64,000 nucleotides of DNA from Bradyrhizobium diazoefficiens. GTDB lineage: Bacteria > Pseudomonadota > Alphaproteobacteria > Rhizobiales > Xanthobacteraceae. Of this stretch, positions 48,957 to 57,492 are shown in pieces. The stretch spans positions 116,032-180,031 of the forward strand of contig NZ_JAFCJJ010000014.1 in assembly GCF_018131015.1 (NCBI RefSeq), written 5' to 3'. Below the pieces are notes generated by a model, which did no database searches, was not told the origin of the DNA, and was given only the letters and a program-made list of their open reading frames with translations. The translations under genes were made by a program, and so were the position numbers. Positions within the stretch are counted from its first letter, which is position 1, and every line of letters begins with the position of its first letter.

Positions 48957-50069
48957 ATGGGTTCACTGGCAGTATCGCGGGTCGAAGCTGTGGATCAGCC
49001 CGCACCGTCCATTGCAGGCGAGGTGGCGCGGATCGCGCGGGATCAGCTCGCGCCGCTCGCGAGCGACATCGATGCCGGCGCGGTCTATCCGGCCGAGCTG
49101 CTGCGCCAGTTCGGTGCGGTCGGCGCCTGGGGCAGTCACGTGCCCCATGAGGGGCCGGCCGATCTGCGCTGCGCCATCCAGGCCATGGCGGCGATCGGCG
49201 AGGTCTGCGGTGCCACGTCCTTCATGGCCTGGTGCCAGAACACGCTGGTCTGGTACTCCGCCAACTCGACCAATCTGAAATTGGCAAAACGCTTCGGCGA
49301 TGCGTTCTCGACCGGGCGGGTGCTGGGCGGCACCGGGCTCTCCAATCCGATGAAGAGCTTTTTCGGCATCGAGAAACTGAAGCTGAAAGGGCGCAAGGTC
49401 GAGGGCGGCTACATCGTGCGCGGCGCGCTGCCCTGGGTCTCCAATCTCGGCCCCGACCATTTTTTCGGCACCATCTTCGAGCGCGAGGACGAGCCGGGGA
49501 CGGTCATGTTCCTGGCCGATTGCTCCGATCCCGCGATCACGCTGACGCCGTGCAAGCCGTTCCTCGCCATGGACGGCACCGGCACCTATGGCGTGCAGTT
49601 TCGCGACGTCTTCGTGCCGGACGAGCTGGTCCTCGCCGATCCCGCCGGACCCTTCGTCAAGAAGATCCGCGCAGGCTTCATCCTGCTGCAGGCCGGCATG
49701 GCGCTGGGTGTGATCCGGGACTGCATCAACATCATGGAGGAGGTCGGCGGCCCGCTCGGCCACATCAACCGCTATCTGCCGCAGCAGCCGGTGCATGTCC
49801 GCGATCTCGCCGCCGAGCTCGAGGCGGAGACGATGGCGCTGGCGCGCGATCCCTACAACGAGGAGGAAACCTACTGGCGCAAGGTGATCGCGCTCAGGCT
49901 GCGTGCCGGCGAGGCCAGCGTCGCGGCGGCGCATGCGGCAATGCTGCATTGTGGCGCCCGCGGCTATCTCAAGAGCCACCGCGCGCAGCGGCGCCTGCGC
50001 GAGGCCTATTTCGTCGCGATCGTCACGCCTGCAACGAAGCAGCTGCGCAAGATGCTCGCCGACGGCTGA
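48957..50069 (+). CDS. Acyl-CoA dehydrogenase-like flavoprotein
   Basis: The 370-residue protein has the ACAD fold: an N-terminal helical domain (IARDQLAPLASDIDAGAVYP), a beta domain (YIVRGALPWVSNLGPDHFFG, VQFRDVFVPDELVLA) and a C-terminal helical domain. The GGTGLSNPMKSFFGIEK region corresponds to flavin binding. I do not see the standard catalytic Glu context, so it may be a monooxygenase or desulfurisation-type relative. The start is the ATG behind GGGAGAC, 37 bases after the OsmC stop. The substrate is unknown. Confidence 0.78.
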   Translation: MGSLAVSRVEAVDQPAPSIAGEVARIARDQLAPLASDIDAGAVYPAELLRQFGAVGAWGSHVPHEGPADLRCAIQAMAAIGEVCGATSFMAWCQNTLVWYSANSTNLKLAKRFGDAFSTGRVLGGTGLSNPMKSFFGIEKLKLKGRKVEGGYIVRGALPWVSNLGPDHFFGTIFEREDEPGTVMFLADCSDPAITLTPCKPFLAMDGTGTYGVQFRDVFVPDELVLADPAGPFVKKIRAGFILLQAGMALGVIRDCINIMEEVGGPLGHINRYLPQQPVHVRDLAAELEAETMALARDPYNEEETYWRKVIALRLRAGEASVAAAHAAMLHCGARGYLKSHRAQRRLREAYFVAIVTPATKQLRKMLADG

Positions 50070-50116
50070 CTTTCAAGAGTCCACCCGAAGACCCCAACCT
50101 CAACGGAGAGGCTGCC

Positions 50117-50995
50117 ATGACTGACGTTCTGATCACTGCCGTCGAACTCGCTGATCTCTTGAAGACCGAGCCCTGTGTCATCGTCGACACCCGCAATCCC
50201 GACGCCTATGCCGCCGGGCACCTGCCCAACGCCGTCAACGTGCATGAGATCTTCACCTTTCTCGCGACCTCGACGCCGGAAGGCATGGCCGAGCTCAAGA
50301 CCAAATTCGCCGACGCCTTCGGCGGCGCCGGGCTCTCCGGCAAGGAGACGGCCGTGATCTACGAGCAGTCGATGAATTCCGGCTTCGGCCAGTCCTGCCG
50401 CGGCTACTACCTGCTCACCATGCTCGGCTATCCCAAGGTCAAGGTGCTGCATGGCGGCTTCGATGCCTGGTCGGCCGCGGGCTTCCCGGTGACGACGGAC
50501 GTCCCGGCGCCGGAAAAAGCCTCGTTCGCGGTCGTGCCGGAAGCCGGCGACATCCTGATCGACGCCAAGACCATGCTGGCGGCCGTCGGCAAGCCCGGCA
50601 TCGCCATCCTCGACGTCCGCGACGTCGACGAATGGATCGGCGACAGCTCTTCGCCCTACGGCAAGGATTTCTGCCCGCGCAAGGGCCGCATCCCCGGCGC
50701 GGTGTGGCTGGAATGGTACCGCATGATGAAGCCGACCGCCGAGGGCCCGCGCTTCAAGTCCAAGGACGAGATTCTGGCCGAATGCGCCACCGTCGGCATC
50801 TCGCAGACCACGCCGGTCTACCTCTACTGCTTCAAGGGGGCGCGGGCCTCGAACACCTTCCTGGCGCTCAAGAACGCAGGGGTGACCGATGTCCGGATGT
50901 ATTTCGGCTCCTGGAACGAATGGTCGCGCGATCCGTCGCTGCCGATTGAGCAGGGGCTGCCCGGCGCTGCCCAGGTAACAGGCAAGGCGGCATAG
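50117..50995 (+). CDS. Tandem rhodanese sulfurtransferase
   Basis: The 292-residue protein has two rhodanese domains. Domain 1 (residues 5-128, VIVDTRNPDAYAAGHLPNAV) lacks the active-site Cys. Domain 2 (145-290, ILDVRDVDEWIGDSSS) has the catalytic Cys238 in YLYCFKGARAS. The enzyme moves sulfane sulfur to cyanide or thiols. It lies 47 bases after the ACAD-like gene and upstream of the cyanate transporter and cyanase. A role in cyanide-to-thiocyanate conversion or sulfur transfer is inferred from this context. Confidence 0.88.
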   Translation: MTDVLITAVELADLLKTEPCVIVDTRNPDAYAAGHLPNAVNVHEIFTFLATSTPEGMAELKTKFADAFGGAGLSGKETAVIYEQSMNSGFGQSCRGYYLLTMLGYPKVKVLHGGFDAWSAAGFPVTTDVPAPEKASFAVVPEAGDILIDAKTMLAAVGKPGIAILDVRDVDEWIGDSSSPYGKDFCPRKGRIPGAVWLEWYRMMKPTAEGPRFKSKDEILAECATVGISQTTPVYLYCFKGARASNTFLALKNAGVTDVRMYFGSWNEWSRDPSLPIEQGLPGAAQVTGKAA

Positions 50996-51013
50996 AACCT
51001 GCATGTTTCCAAT

Positions 51014-51042
51014 GGCCCGGCTGCGCAAGGCGTAGCCGGGCC
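51014..51042 (+). terminator. Hairpin between rhodanese and transporter genes
   Basis: GGCCCGGCT (51014-51022) and AGCCGGGCC (51034-51042) form a nine-base stem. There is no close T-run. It could attenuate transcription into the transporter genes. Confidence 0.45.
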
Positions 51043-51113
51043 GCGATGGAATTTTGACCCGATGCGGTGGACGAGGGCGTCCGCCGCGCGGTGTGACAAA
51101 GGGGCGCAGCAGC

Positions 51114-52490
51114 ATGTCCACGTTCGATGATCCGTTTGATGCCGACCGCAATCTCAGGTCCGGCTGCGTCTGCGGCCGGCACCGTTCGGCCTCCGAGCAC
51201 GAGCAGGCGGCGCTGCGCTGCGAGCCCGTCGAGAGCGTGGAAAAGCGCTATGAGGGCGTGGTGGCCTCAGCCGTGATGCGGACGATGTTTCCGCAGGATG
51301 CGGCGCGGCGCGCCTTCCTGAAATCGGTCGGGGCCTCCACGGCGCTCGCCGCGGTGTCGCAATTCTTTCCGCTCAAGACTGCGACCGAGGTGTTCGCCGA
51401 GACGGGCAGCCCGGAGAAGAAGGACCTCAAGGTCGGCTTCATTCCGATCACCTGCGCCACCCCGATCATCATGGCGGCGCCGATGGGGTTCTATGCCAAG
51501 CACGGCCTCAACGTCGAAGTGGTCAAGACCGCCGGCTGGGCCGTGATCCGCGACAAGACCATCAACAAGGAATATGACGCCGCGCATATGCTGGCCCCGA
51601 TGCCGATCGCGATCTCGCTCGGCCTTGGCGCCAACGCCATTCCCTTTGCGGTCCCTGCGATCGAGAACATCAACGGGCAGGGCATCGTGCTGGCGACCAA
51701 GCACAAGGACAAGCGCGATCCGAAGGACTGGAAGGGCCTGAAATTCGCGATCCCGTTCGACTATTCCATGCACAATTATTTGCTGCGGTACTATCTCGCC
51801 GAGCACGGGCTCGACCCCGACACCGACGTGCAATTGCGTTCGGTGCCGCCGCCCGAGATGGTGGCGAACCTGCGCGCCGACAACATCGACGGCTTCCTCG
51901 CGCCCGACAACATCTGCCAGCGCGCGATCTATGACGGCGTCGGCTTCATGCATTTGTTGTCGAAGGAGATCTGGGACGGCCATCCCTGCTGCAGCTTTGC
52001 CGCCAGCCGCGAATTCATCACATCAGCGCCGAACAGCTTTGCGGCGCTGACGCGCGCCATCGTCGACGCCACCGCCTATGCGTCGAAGGCGGAGAACCGC
52101 AAGCAGATCGCCGAAGCGATCGCGCCGGCCAATTACATCAACGCGCCGGTGACGGTGCTGGAGCAGGTGCTGACCGGCACCTATGCCGACGGCCTCGGCG
52201 GCGTGAAGACCGACGCCAAGCGGGTCGATTTCGATCCGTTCCCCTGGCAGTCCTTTGCGGTGTGGATGCTGACCCAGATGAAGCGCTGGGGCCAGATCAA
52301 GGGCGAGGTCGACTACAAGGCGGTCGCCGAGCAGGTGTACCTGGCGACCGACACCGGCAAGCTGATGACCGAGATGGGCCTTGCGCCGCCCGCCAGCCCC
52401 TACAAATCGTTCGCGGTGATGGGCAAGACGTTCGATCCTGCCAAGCCGGATGAGTACGTCGCGAGCTTCAAGATCAGGAAGCAGTCGTGA
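51114..52490 (+). CDS. cynA: Cyanate/nitrate-type ABC transporter binding protein
   Basis: The 458-residue protein starts at MSTFDDPFDADRNLRSGCVC. A Cys- and acid-rich N-terminal extension leads to a twin-arginine signal (DAARRAFLKSVGAST, about residues 62-76), so it is exported folded. The remainder is an NrtA/CmpA-type binding fold (KVGFIPITCATPIIMAAPMG, VPPPEMVANLRADNIDGFLA). It probably captures cyanate or a related anion, given cyanase downstream. The Tat motif is unusually far from the N-terminus. Confidence 0.78.
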   Translation: MSTFDDPFDADRNLRSGCVCGRHRSASEHEQAALRCEPVESVEKRYEGVVASAVMRTMFPQDAARRAFLKSVGASTALAAVSQFFPLKTATEVFAETGSPEKKDLKVGFIPITCATPIIMAAPMGFYAKHGLNVEVVKTAGWAVIRDKTINKEYDAAHMLAPMPIAISLGLGANAIPFAVPAIENINGQGIVLATKHKDKRDPKDWKGLKFAIPFDYSMHNYLLRYYLAEHGLDPDTDVQLRSVPPPEMVANLRADNIDGFLAPDNICQRAIYDGVGFMHLLSKEIWDGHPCCSFAASREFITSAPNSFAALTRAIVDATAYASKAENRKQIAEAIAPANYINAPVTVLEQVLTGTYADGLGGVKTDAKRVDFDPFPWQSFAVWMLTQMKRWGQIKGEVDYKAVAEQVYLATDTGKLMTEMGLAPPASPYKSFAVMGKTFDPAKPDEYVASFKIRKQS

Positions 52491-52505
52491 GGGGCTCCGC
52501 TCGCT

Positions 52506-52620
52506 TGTCCCGGACGCGATGCAGCACGAAGTGCTGCTTCGCTGAGCCGGGACCCAGTCGTGCCGCATGGGTCCCGGTTCTGCAGTGCGTCACTACGTGC
52601 CGCACTGCGCCCGGGACACG
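52506..52620. repeat. Palindromic element between cynA and cynB
   Basis: Two hairpins lie in the 148-base gap. The first is centred on GCAGCAC-GAA-GTGCTGC, flanked by TCCCGG/CCGGGA. The second uses GGTCCCGG and CCGGGAC arms around CAGTGCG/CGCACTG. The sequence style is that of dispersed Bradyrhizobium palindromes. Confidence 0.65.
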
Positions 52621-52638
52621 ATACCTGGTGTATGCGCG

Positions 52639-53478
52639 ATGACACCCTCCCTCCGTCTCCGCGCTGCGATCGTCTCCATCGTGCTGCTCGCCGCCTTCCT
52701 CGGCATCTGGCATCTCGCCACCCGCTCGACGGCGCCCGTTGCCACGATGAGCCCGGAATACGCCAAGCTGATGGGGCTGACGGCGACGCAGGGCAAATCG
52801 GCGATGCCAGGGCCGCTCGACGTCGGCGCAAAGCTCTGGGAGCATTTCAAGCGGCCGTTCTATGACAACGGGCCGAACGACAAGGGGCTCGGCATCCAGC
52901 TCGCCTATTCGATCGCGCGGGTCGGCACCGGCTACCTGCTGGCCGTGCTGGTCGCCATCCCGCTCGGCTTCCTGATCGGCATGTCGCCGCTCTTGAGCAA
53001 GGCGCTCGATCCCTTCATCCAGGTGCTCAAGCCGATCTCGCCATTGGCCTGGATGCCGCTCGCGCTCTACACCATCAAGGACTCCAGCGTCTCCGCGATC
53101 TTCGTCATCTTCATCTGCTCGATCTGGCCGATGCTGCTCAACACCGTCTTTGGCGTGGCGAGCGTGCGCAAGGAATGGATCAATGTCGCGCGCACGCTGG
53201 AGGTCGGCACCGTCAGGCGCGCCTTCACCGTGATCCTCCCCGCAGCGGCGCCGACGATTTTGACCGGCATGCGCATCTCGATCGGCATCGCCTGGCTCGT
53301 GATCGTCGCCGCCGAGATGCTCGTCGGCGGCACCGGCATCGGCTACTTCGTCTGGAACGAGTGGAACAACCTCTCGATCACCAACGTGATCATCGCGATC
53401 CTCCTGATCGGGATCGTCGGCATGCTGCTCGACCAGATTCTCGCGCGCTTCACGCGCATGGTCACGTTTCCGGAGTAG
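52639..53478 (+). CDS. cynB: ABC transporter permease (NrtB/CynB-like)
   Basis: The 279-residue protein starts at MTPSLRLRAAIVSIVLLAAF and has about six helices with the EAA-loop region TLEVGTVRRAFTVILPAAAP and the C-terminal MLLDQILARFTRM. NrtB/CmpB/SsuC-type permeases have this length. It pairs with the Tat-exported binding protein and the ATPase. Confidence 0.85.
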   Translation: MTPSLRLRAAIVSIVLLAAFLGIWHLATRSTAPVATMSPEYAKLMGLTATQGKSAMPGPLDVGAKLWEHFKRPFYDNGPNDKGLGIQLAYSIARVGTGYLLAVLVAIPLGFLIGMSPLLSKALDPFIQVLKPISPLAWMPLALYTIKDSSVSAIFVIFICSIWPMLLNTVFGVASVRKEWINVARTLEVGTVRRAFTVILPAAAPTILTGMRISIGIAWLVIVAAEMLVGGTGIGYFVWNEWNNLSITNVIIAILLIGIVGMLLDQILARFTRMVTFPE

Positions 53479-53519
53479 GGGTGGTGCTGATGATGTCCAC
53501 GAGCGCTGCCGCGAGTTCA

Positions 53520-53659
53520 CCTCGCCCCGCTTGCGGGGAGAGGTCGGATCGCATCGTTAGATGCGATCCGGGTGAGGGGGACTCTCCGCGAGTCCAACTG
53601 TCACCGTCCCAGCGGAGAGCCCCCCTCACCCCAACCCTCTCCCCGCAAGCGGGGCGAGG
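53520..53659. repeat. 140-base inverted-repeat element between cynB and cynD
   Basis: Outer arms of 24 bases (53520-53543 and 53636-53659) are perfect inverted copies. A second pair of arms (53571-53589 and 53612-53630) matches with one mismatch. An inner hairpin GGATCGCATC-GTTA-GATGCGATCC lies at 53546-53569. The whole can fold as a large cruciform and looks like a dispersed rhizobial palindromic element. Confidence 0.85.
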
Positions 53660-53686
53660 GGGCGCAGCACGCTTGCGGAGCTGCTT

Positions 53687-54610
53687 ATGACCGGCAAGTT
53701 CATCTCCATCGAGGGCATCGCAAAACGCTATCCGGGCGCGGCTGGCGGCACGACCGCCGTATTCGAGAATTTGTGGCTGTCGATGGCGCGGGGCGAGTTT
53801 TGTTGCGTGATCGGCCATTCCGGCTGCGGCAAGACCACCGTGCTCAACATCCTCGCCGGCCTCGATGCGCCGAGCGAGGGGGCGGTCATCGTCGACGGGC
53901 AGGCAATTTCGGGCACCAGCCTCGACCGCGCCGTGATCTTCCAGAGCCACGCGCTGCTGCCCTGGCGCACCGTGCTCGGCAACGTCGCCTATGCCGTGAC
54001 GTCGAAATGGCGGAGCTGGGACCGCGCCAGGGTCAAGGCGCATGCGCAGAGCTTCATCGATCTCGTCGGGTTGACCGGTTCGGAGCACAAGCGCCCCTCC
54101 GAGCTTTCCGGCGGCATGAAGCAGCGCGTCGGCATCGCACGTGCGCTGTCGATCACGCCAAAGATCATGCTGATGGACGAGCCTTTCTCGGCGCTGGACG
54201 CGCTGACGCGCGGCACGCTGCAGGACGAGGTGCGGCGCATCTGCCTGGAAACCGGGCAGACCGCCTTCATGATCACCCATGACGTCGACGAGGCGATCTA
54301 TCTCGCCGACAAGATCTTTCTGATGACCAACGGCCCGGGCGCGGTGCTTGCGGAAGTCGTCGAAAATCCGCTGCCGAAGGACCGCGGCCGCACCGATCTG
54401 CATCGCCATCCGCTGTATTACGCGCTGCGCAACCACATCATCGATTTCCTGGTGACGCGCAGCAAGACCTTCGTCGCCGAGAAACCCGATCACGACCCGC
54501 GCAACGTGCCTTTGGTGCATATCGGCAAGCCCGGACTGACCATCGCGTCCGGCGGCGAAGAAGCACGACAGACCTGGATTCCCGGGACCAGTCCCGGATT
54601 GAGTGCCTAA
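53687..54610 (+). CDS. cynD: ABC transporter ATP-binding protein (NrtD/CynD-like)
   Basis: The 307-residue protein has Walker A IGHSGCGKTT, signature LSGGMKQR, Walker B MLMDEPFSALD and the His-switch ITHDVDEAI. The ends follow NrtD/SsuB. The last 30 residues (ending GTSPGLSA) include a CCGGGAC-type palindrome, so the 3' end may have been extended by a repeat (inference). The cyanase gene begins 15 bases later. Confidence 0.88.
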   Translation: MTGKFISIEGIAKRYPGAAGGTTAVFENLWLSMARGEFCCVIGHSGCGKTTVLNILAGLDAPSEGAVIVDGQAISGTSLDRAVIFQSHALLPWRTVLGNVAYAVTSKWRSWDRARVKAHAQSFIDLVGLTGSEHKRPSELSGGMKQRVGIARALSITPKIMLMDEPFSALDALTRGTLQDEVRRICLETGQTAFMITHDVDEAIYLADKIFLMTNGPGAVLAEVVENPLPKDRGRTDLHRHPLYYALRNHIIDFLVTRSKTFVAEKPDHDPRNVPLVHIGKPGLTIASGGEEARQTWIPGTSPGLSA

Positions 54611-54625
54611 GAGGGAGACCCCAAG

Positions 54626-55108
54626 ATGAAACGCGAAGACCTCACCGAAAAGCTGCTCGACATCAAGCGCGAGAAGGGCTGGAGCTGGAAATACATCTGC
54701 GACAAGATCGGCGGCTATTCGGAGGTGCTGATAACAGGCGCGATCCTCGGCCAGATGAAGCTGACCAAGCCGCAGGCCGCGAACGCCGCCGAGCTGTTCG
54801 GCCTGTCCAAGGCCGAGACCGCGATGCTCAACGAGACGCCGATGCGGGGCATGCCGATGCCGCCGACCGATCCGCTGATCTACCGCTTCTACGAGCTGGT
54901 GATGGTCAACGGCCCGGCCTGGAAGGCGTTGATCGAGGAGGAGTACGGTGACGGCATCATGTCGGCGATTGATTTCGACATGGTGATGGAACGCCTGCCG
55001 AACCCGAAGGGCGATCGCGTCAAGATCACCATGAGCGGAAAATTCCTGCCGTACAAATATTACGGCGCCAGCGGCAACGTGCCGGAATACGGTTTCAAGG
55101 AGGGGTGA
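54626..55108 (+). CDS. cynS: Cyanate hydratase (cyanase)
   Basis: The 160-residue protein is slightly longer than the Escherichia coli enzyme (156). Catalytic residues are present: Arg87 and Glu90 in YRFYE and Ser113 in IMSAID. The start is MKREDLTEKLLDIKREKGWS. It turns cyanate and bicarbonate into CO2 and carbamate, releasing ammonia. It ends an operon with an anion ABC transporter and rhodanese, behind a sigma-54-type promoter, consistent with cyanate as a nitrogen source. Confidence 0.94.
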   Translation: MKREDLTEKLLDIKREKGWSWKYICDKIGGYSEVLITGAILGQMKLTKPQAANAAELFGLSKAETAMLNETPMRGMPMPPTDPLIYRFYELVMVNGPAWKALIEEEYGDGIMSAIDFDMVMERLPNPKGDRVKITMSGKFLPYKYYGASGNVPEYGFKEG

Positions 55109-55132
55109 GGAGGGCGAGTGGCGAATCGCGAG

Positions 55133-55155
55133 TAGCGAATGGGACCCATTCGCTA
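55133..55155. repeat. 23-base palindrome after cynS
   Basis: TAGCGAATGGG-A-CCCATTCGCTA is a perfect palindrome around base 55144, with further partial pairing outward. It lies between cynS and the leftward DUF1476 gene and may end either transcript. Confidence 0.6.
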
Positions 55156-55173
55156 TTCGCCGCTCACGATTGC

Positions 55174-55491
55174 CTATTTCCCCGCTTTCACCTGGGCCGC
55201 GGCCAGCGCGCCGAGTTCGTCCATCCTGACGCGAATCGCCTGCTCGGTGACGACGACGTCCCTGGCGGCGAAATCGGCCATCAGCTTGCGCAGGACGCCG
55301 TCGGCGGCCTCGAAGTCGGCCGCGACGACCTCTTTGGCGTAGGCGGTGGCGGCATCGCCGGCAATGCCGAGCCTTTCGGCAGCCCACAGCCCGAGCAGCC
55401 GGTTGCGGCGGGCCTGGGCCTTGAACTTCTGCTCCTCGTCGAGGGCGAATTTCTTCTCAAAAGCTTCCTCGCGCTTGTCGAACTCGTTCAT
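55174..55491 (-). CDS. ATP synthase zeta (inhibitory) subunit, DUF1476
   Basis: The 105-residue helical protein (MNEFDKREEAFEKKFALDEE start) matches DUF1476, which in Paracoccus is the zeta subunit inhibiting the F1-ATPase. The N-terminal inhibitory helix carries KREEAFEKKFALDEEQKFKA. Alphaproteobacteria keep this gene away from the atp operon, as here. It binds F1 and stops ATP hydrolysis when energy is low. Confidence 0.88.
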   Translation of the reverse strand: MNEFDKREEAFEKKFALDEEQKFKAQARRNRLLGLWAAERLGIAGDAATAYAKEVVAADFEAADGVLRKLMADFAARDVVVTEQAIRVRMDELGALAAAQVKAGK

Positions 55492-55823
55492 GTAGCTTCC
55501 AATTCCCTCCTGATGGACCCCGGCGGCCCTCGTTGCGAGGGGCCCTCTCCATGCCTAGATAGGGTGCCGGAATCGGTAAAAACAACGGGCCGTTAAGCCG
55601 CAGGCAAGGCGGTATAAGTCAGCCCAAGACAAGCCGGATCGATTGTGCTGTGACAGCCAATCGGATAGGTTGCCTGAAGGCATGGTTCCCGTTCTGTTTC
55701 CTTGGCGTTTCCTTGGGTTCCAGACGGGTTCCAAGCCCTTCACGGCAGCTCCGCTGTGGGTCGTAATCCTGGTAACCGGAGCACACCAAATACATGGATT
55801 TCAACAAAACACGGTACATCCCC
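55492..55823. other. Divergent promoter gap DUF1476/purC
   Basis: The 332-base gap must hold a leftward promoter and the purC promoter. I see no clear operator, riboswitch or hairpin. An in-frame ATG at 55794 would add ten residues to PurC. Confidence 0.4.
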
Positions 55824-56591
55824 ATGAGCCGTCGGCGTCGCATTTATGAAGGCAAGGCGAAGGTCCTGTACGAAGGTCCGGAGCCGGGTACCCTGATCCA
55901 GCACTTCAAGGACGACGCCACCGCGTTCAATGCGAAAAAGCATCAGGTGATCGAGGGCAAGGGTGTCCTCAACAACCGGATCTCGGAGTACCTGTTTCAG
56001 CACCTCAACGACATCGGGGTGCCGACCCACTTCATCCGCCGCCTCAACATGCGCGAGCAGTTGATCCGCGAGGTCGAGATCGTGCCGCTGGAAGTGGTGG
56101 TGCGCAACGTCGCCGCCGGCTCGCTGTCGCAGCGCCTCGGCATCGAGGAGGGCACGCAGCTCCCCCGCTCGATCATCGAGTTCTACTACAAGAACGACCA
56201 GCTCAACGACCCCATGGTGTCGGAAGAGCACATCACCGCCTTCGGCTGGGCGACGCCGCAGGAGATCGACGACATCATGGCGCTCGCCATCCGCGTCAAC
56301 GACTTCCTCACCGGCCTCTTCCTCGGCATCGGCATCCGCCTCGTCGACTTCAAGATGGAGTGCGGCCGCCTGTTCGAGAACGAGATGATGCGGATCATCG
56401 TCGCCGACGAGATCTCGCCGGACAGCTGCCGGTTGTGGGACATCAAGTCGAACGAGAAGCTCGACAAGGACCGTTTCCGCCGCGACCTCGGCGGCCTGCT
56501 CGAGGCCTACACGGAAGTTGCAAAACGCCTCGGCATCCTCATGGAGAACGAGCGTCCGCAGGGCACGGGCCCGGTGCTGGTGAAGAGCTGA
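55824..56591 (+). CDS. purC: SAICAR synthase
   Basis: The 255-residue enzyme starts at MSRRRRIYEGKAKVLYEGPE. It has the SAICAR synthetase motifs YEGKAKVLYE, DDATAFNAKK and VDFKMECGRLF. It joins CAIR and aspartate with ATP in the eighth step of purine synthesis. It is the first gene of a cluster that continues with purS 13 bases later. Confidence 0.95.
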   Translation: MSRRRRIYEGKAKVLYEGPEPGTLIQHFKDDATAFNAKKHQVIEGKGVLNNRISEYLFQHLNDIGVPTHFIRRLNMREQLIREVEIVPLEVVVRNVAAGSLSQRLGIEEGTQLPRSIIEFYYKNDQLNDPMVSEEHITAFGWATPQEIDDIMALAIRVNDFLTGLFLGIGIRLVDFKMECGRLFENEMMRIIVADEISPDSCRLWDIKSNEKLDKDRFRRDLGGLLEAYTEVAKRLGILMENERPQGTGPVLVKS

Positions 56592-56604
56592 AGAGGATTT
56601 TGAC

Positions 56605-56847
56605 GTGAAGGCACGTGTCACCGTTACCCTGAAGACGGGCATCCTCGATCCGCAGGGCAAGGCCATCGAAGGCGCGCTGAAGTCGCTCGGCGTCGACGGC
56701 GTCGCCAGCGTCCGCCAGGGCAAGGTGTTCGACATCGAGCTCGCCGGCGCCGACAAGGCCAAGGCCGAGGCCGCGCTGAAAGAGGCTGCCGACAAGCTGC
56801 TCGCCAACACCGTGATCGAGAACTACCGGGTGGAGTTGCTGGGATGA
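56605..56847 (+). CDS. purS: FGAM synthase subunit PurS
   Basis: The 80-residue protein starts at a GTG (MKARVTVTLKTGILDPQGKA) and is the size of PurS. It completes the FGAM synthetase complex with PurQ and PurL. Its stop overlaps the next gene's ATG by four bases. Confidence 0.93.
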   Translation: MKARVTVTLKTGILDPQGKAIEGALKSLGVDGVASVRQGKVFDIELAGADKAKAEAALKEAADKLLANTVIENYRVELLG

Positions 56848-57401
56848 TACGCGGGGGCGTTTGGGTTGCCGCGGGGGCGGCTTCGCTGCTGGTCCTTGGA
56901 ATTCAGTCCGCAATCGCCCAGGCCCCCGGAACGACCCACGTCACGATTCGAAATCCCGATCCGGCCAAATGGGCCGGAAAAAGCAATTTCTTCGGCAGGA
57001 GCACGGGCGAATTCGTCTGCCGCCCGCTGGCTTGTCCCGACTCGGCCAGGGTCAGCGCGACCATTGCCAACAGTCCGACCCGCAGTCCCGACCCGCAGGC
57101 GCTGGCAAAACTCGCCGGCCGTATTCCTGAATCGGTCGAGCGCGCCAATCAGGGTGTCGGCGTGGGCCGGAAGATCGAGCGGGTGTCCAGCGGCACCGCG
57201 ACGTTGCGCGGCTACCCGGCGATCGTGCAGGACCTGCGCATGGTCGGCGAGAAGGGCTCGATGTATCTGAGCAAGGCGACCATGTTCGTCAAATCGGCGA
57301 TGGTCAGCATTTCCTCGTTTTCGCCCTCGCACGACCTTGCGCGGCGCAACCGCGATCTCTTCATCAAGGCGATGGACGTGACGGACACGCCGATCCGGTG
57401 A
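56844..57401 (+). CDS. Secreted protein with CRPLACP/SPTRSPDP motifs (copy 1)
   Basis: The 185-residue protein has a signal peptide (about residues 1-25, ending SAIAQ). The mature domain contains FVCRPLACPDSARVSATIAN followed by SPTRSPDP (77-84). The protein at 57493-58086 has the same CRPLACP and SPTRSPDP blocks in the same order, so the two are tandem paralogs. It overlaps purS by four bases and is coupled to it. No function is known; two cysteines form a likely disulfide. Confidence 0.72.
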   Translation: MIRGGVWVAAGAASLLVLGIQSAIAQAPGTTHVTIRNPDPAKWAGKSNFFGRSTGEFVCRPLACPDSARVSATIANSPTRSPDPQALAKLAGRIPESVERANQGVGVGRKIERVSSGTATLRGYPAIVQDLRMVGEKGSMYLSKATMFVKSAMVSISSFSPSHDLARRNRDLFIKAMDVTDTPIR

Positions 57402-57492
57402 GGGTCAAGGCGTCGGAAGTTTGCCGGCGACAATAGTTTATTGACACTAAAGGTTGTATGCTCTCCGGACGGGCGGGGGTTCGGGGCGGGCT

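Noticed and set aside
53462..55387. 641-codon leftward ORF across cynD and cynS
   Set aside because: It is antisense to an ATPase and cyanase with full motifs and includes a repeat; no domain.
57441..57462. TTGACA with TATGCT as a promoter of the second paralog
   Set aside because: The spacer is only ten bases; no matching -10 at 16-18 bases.
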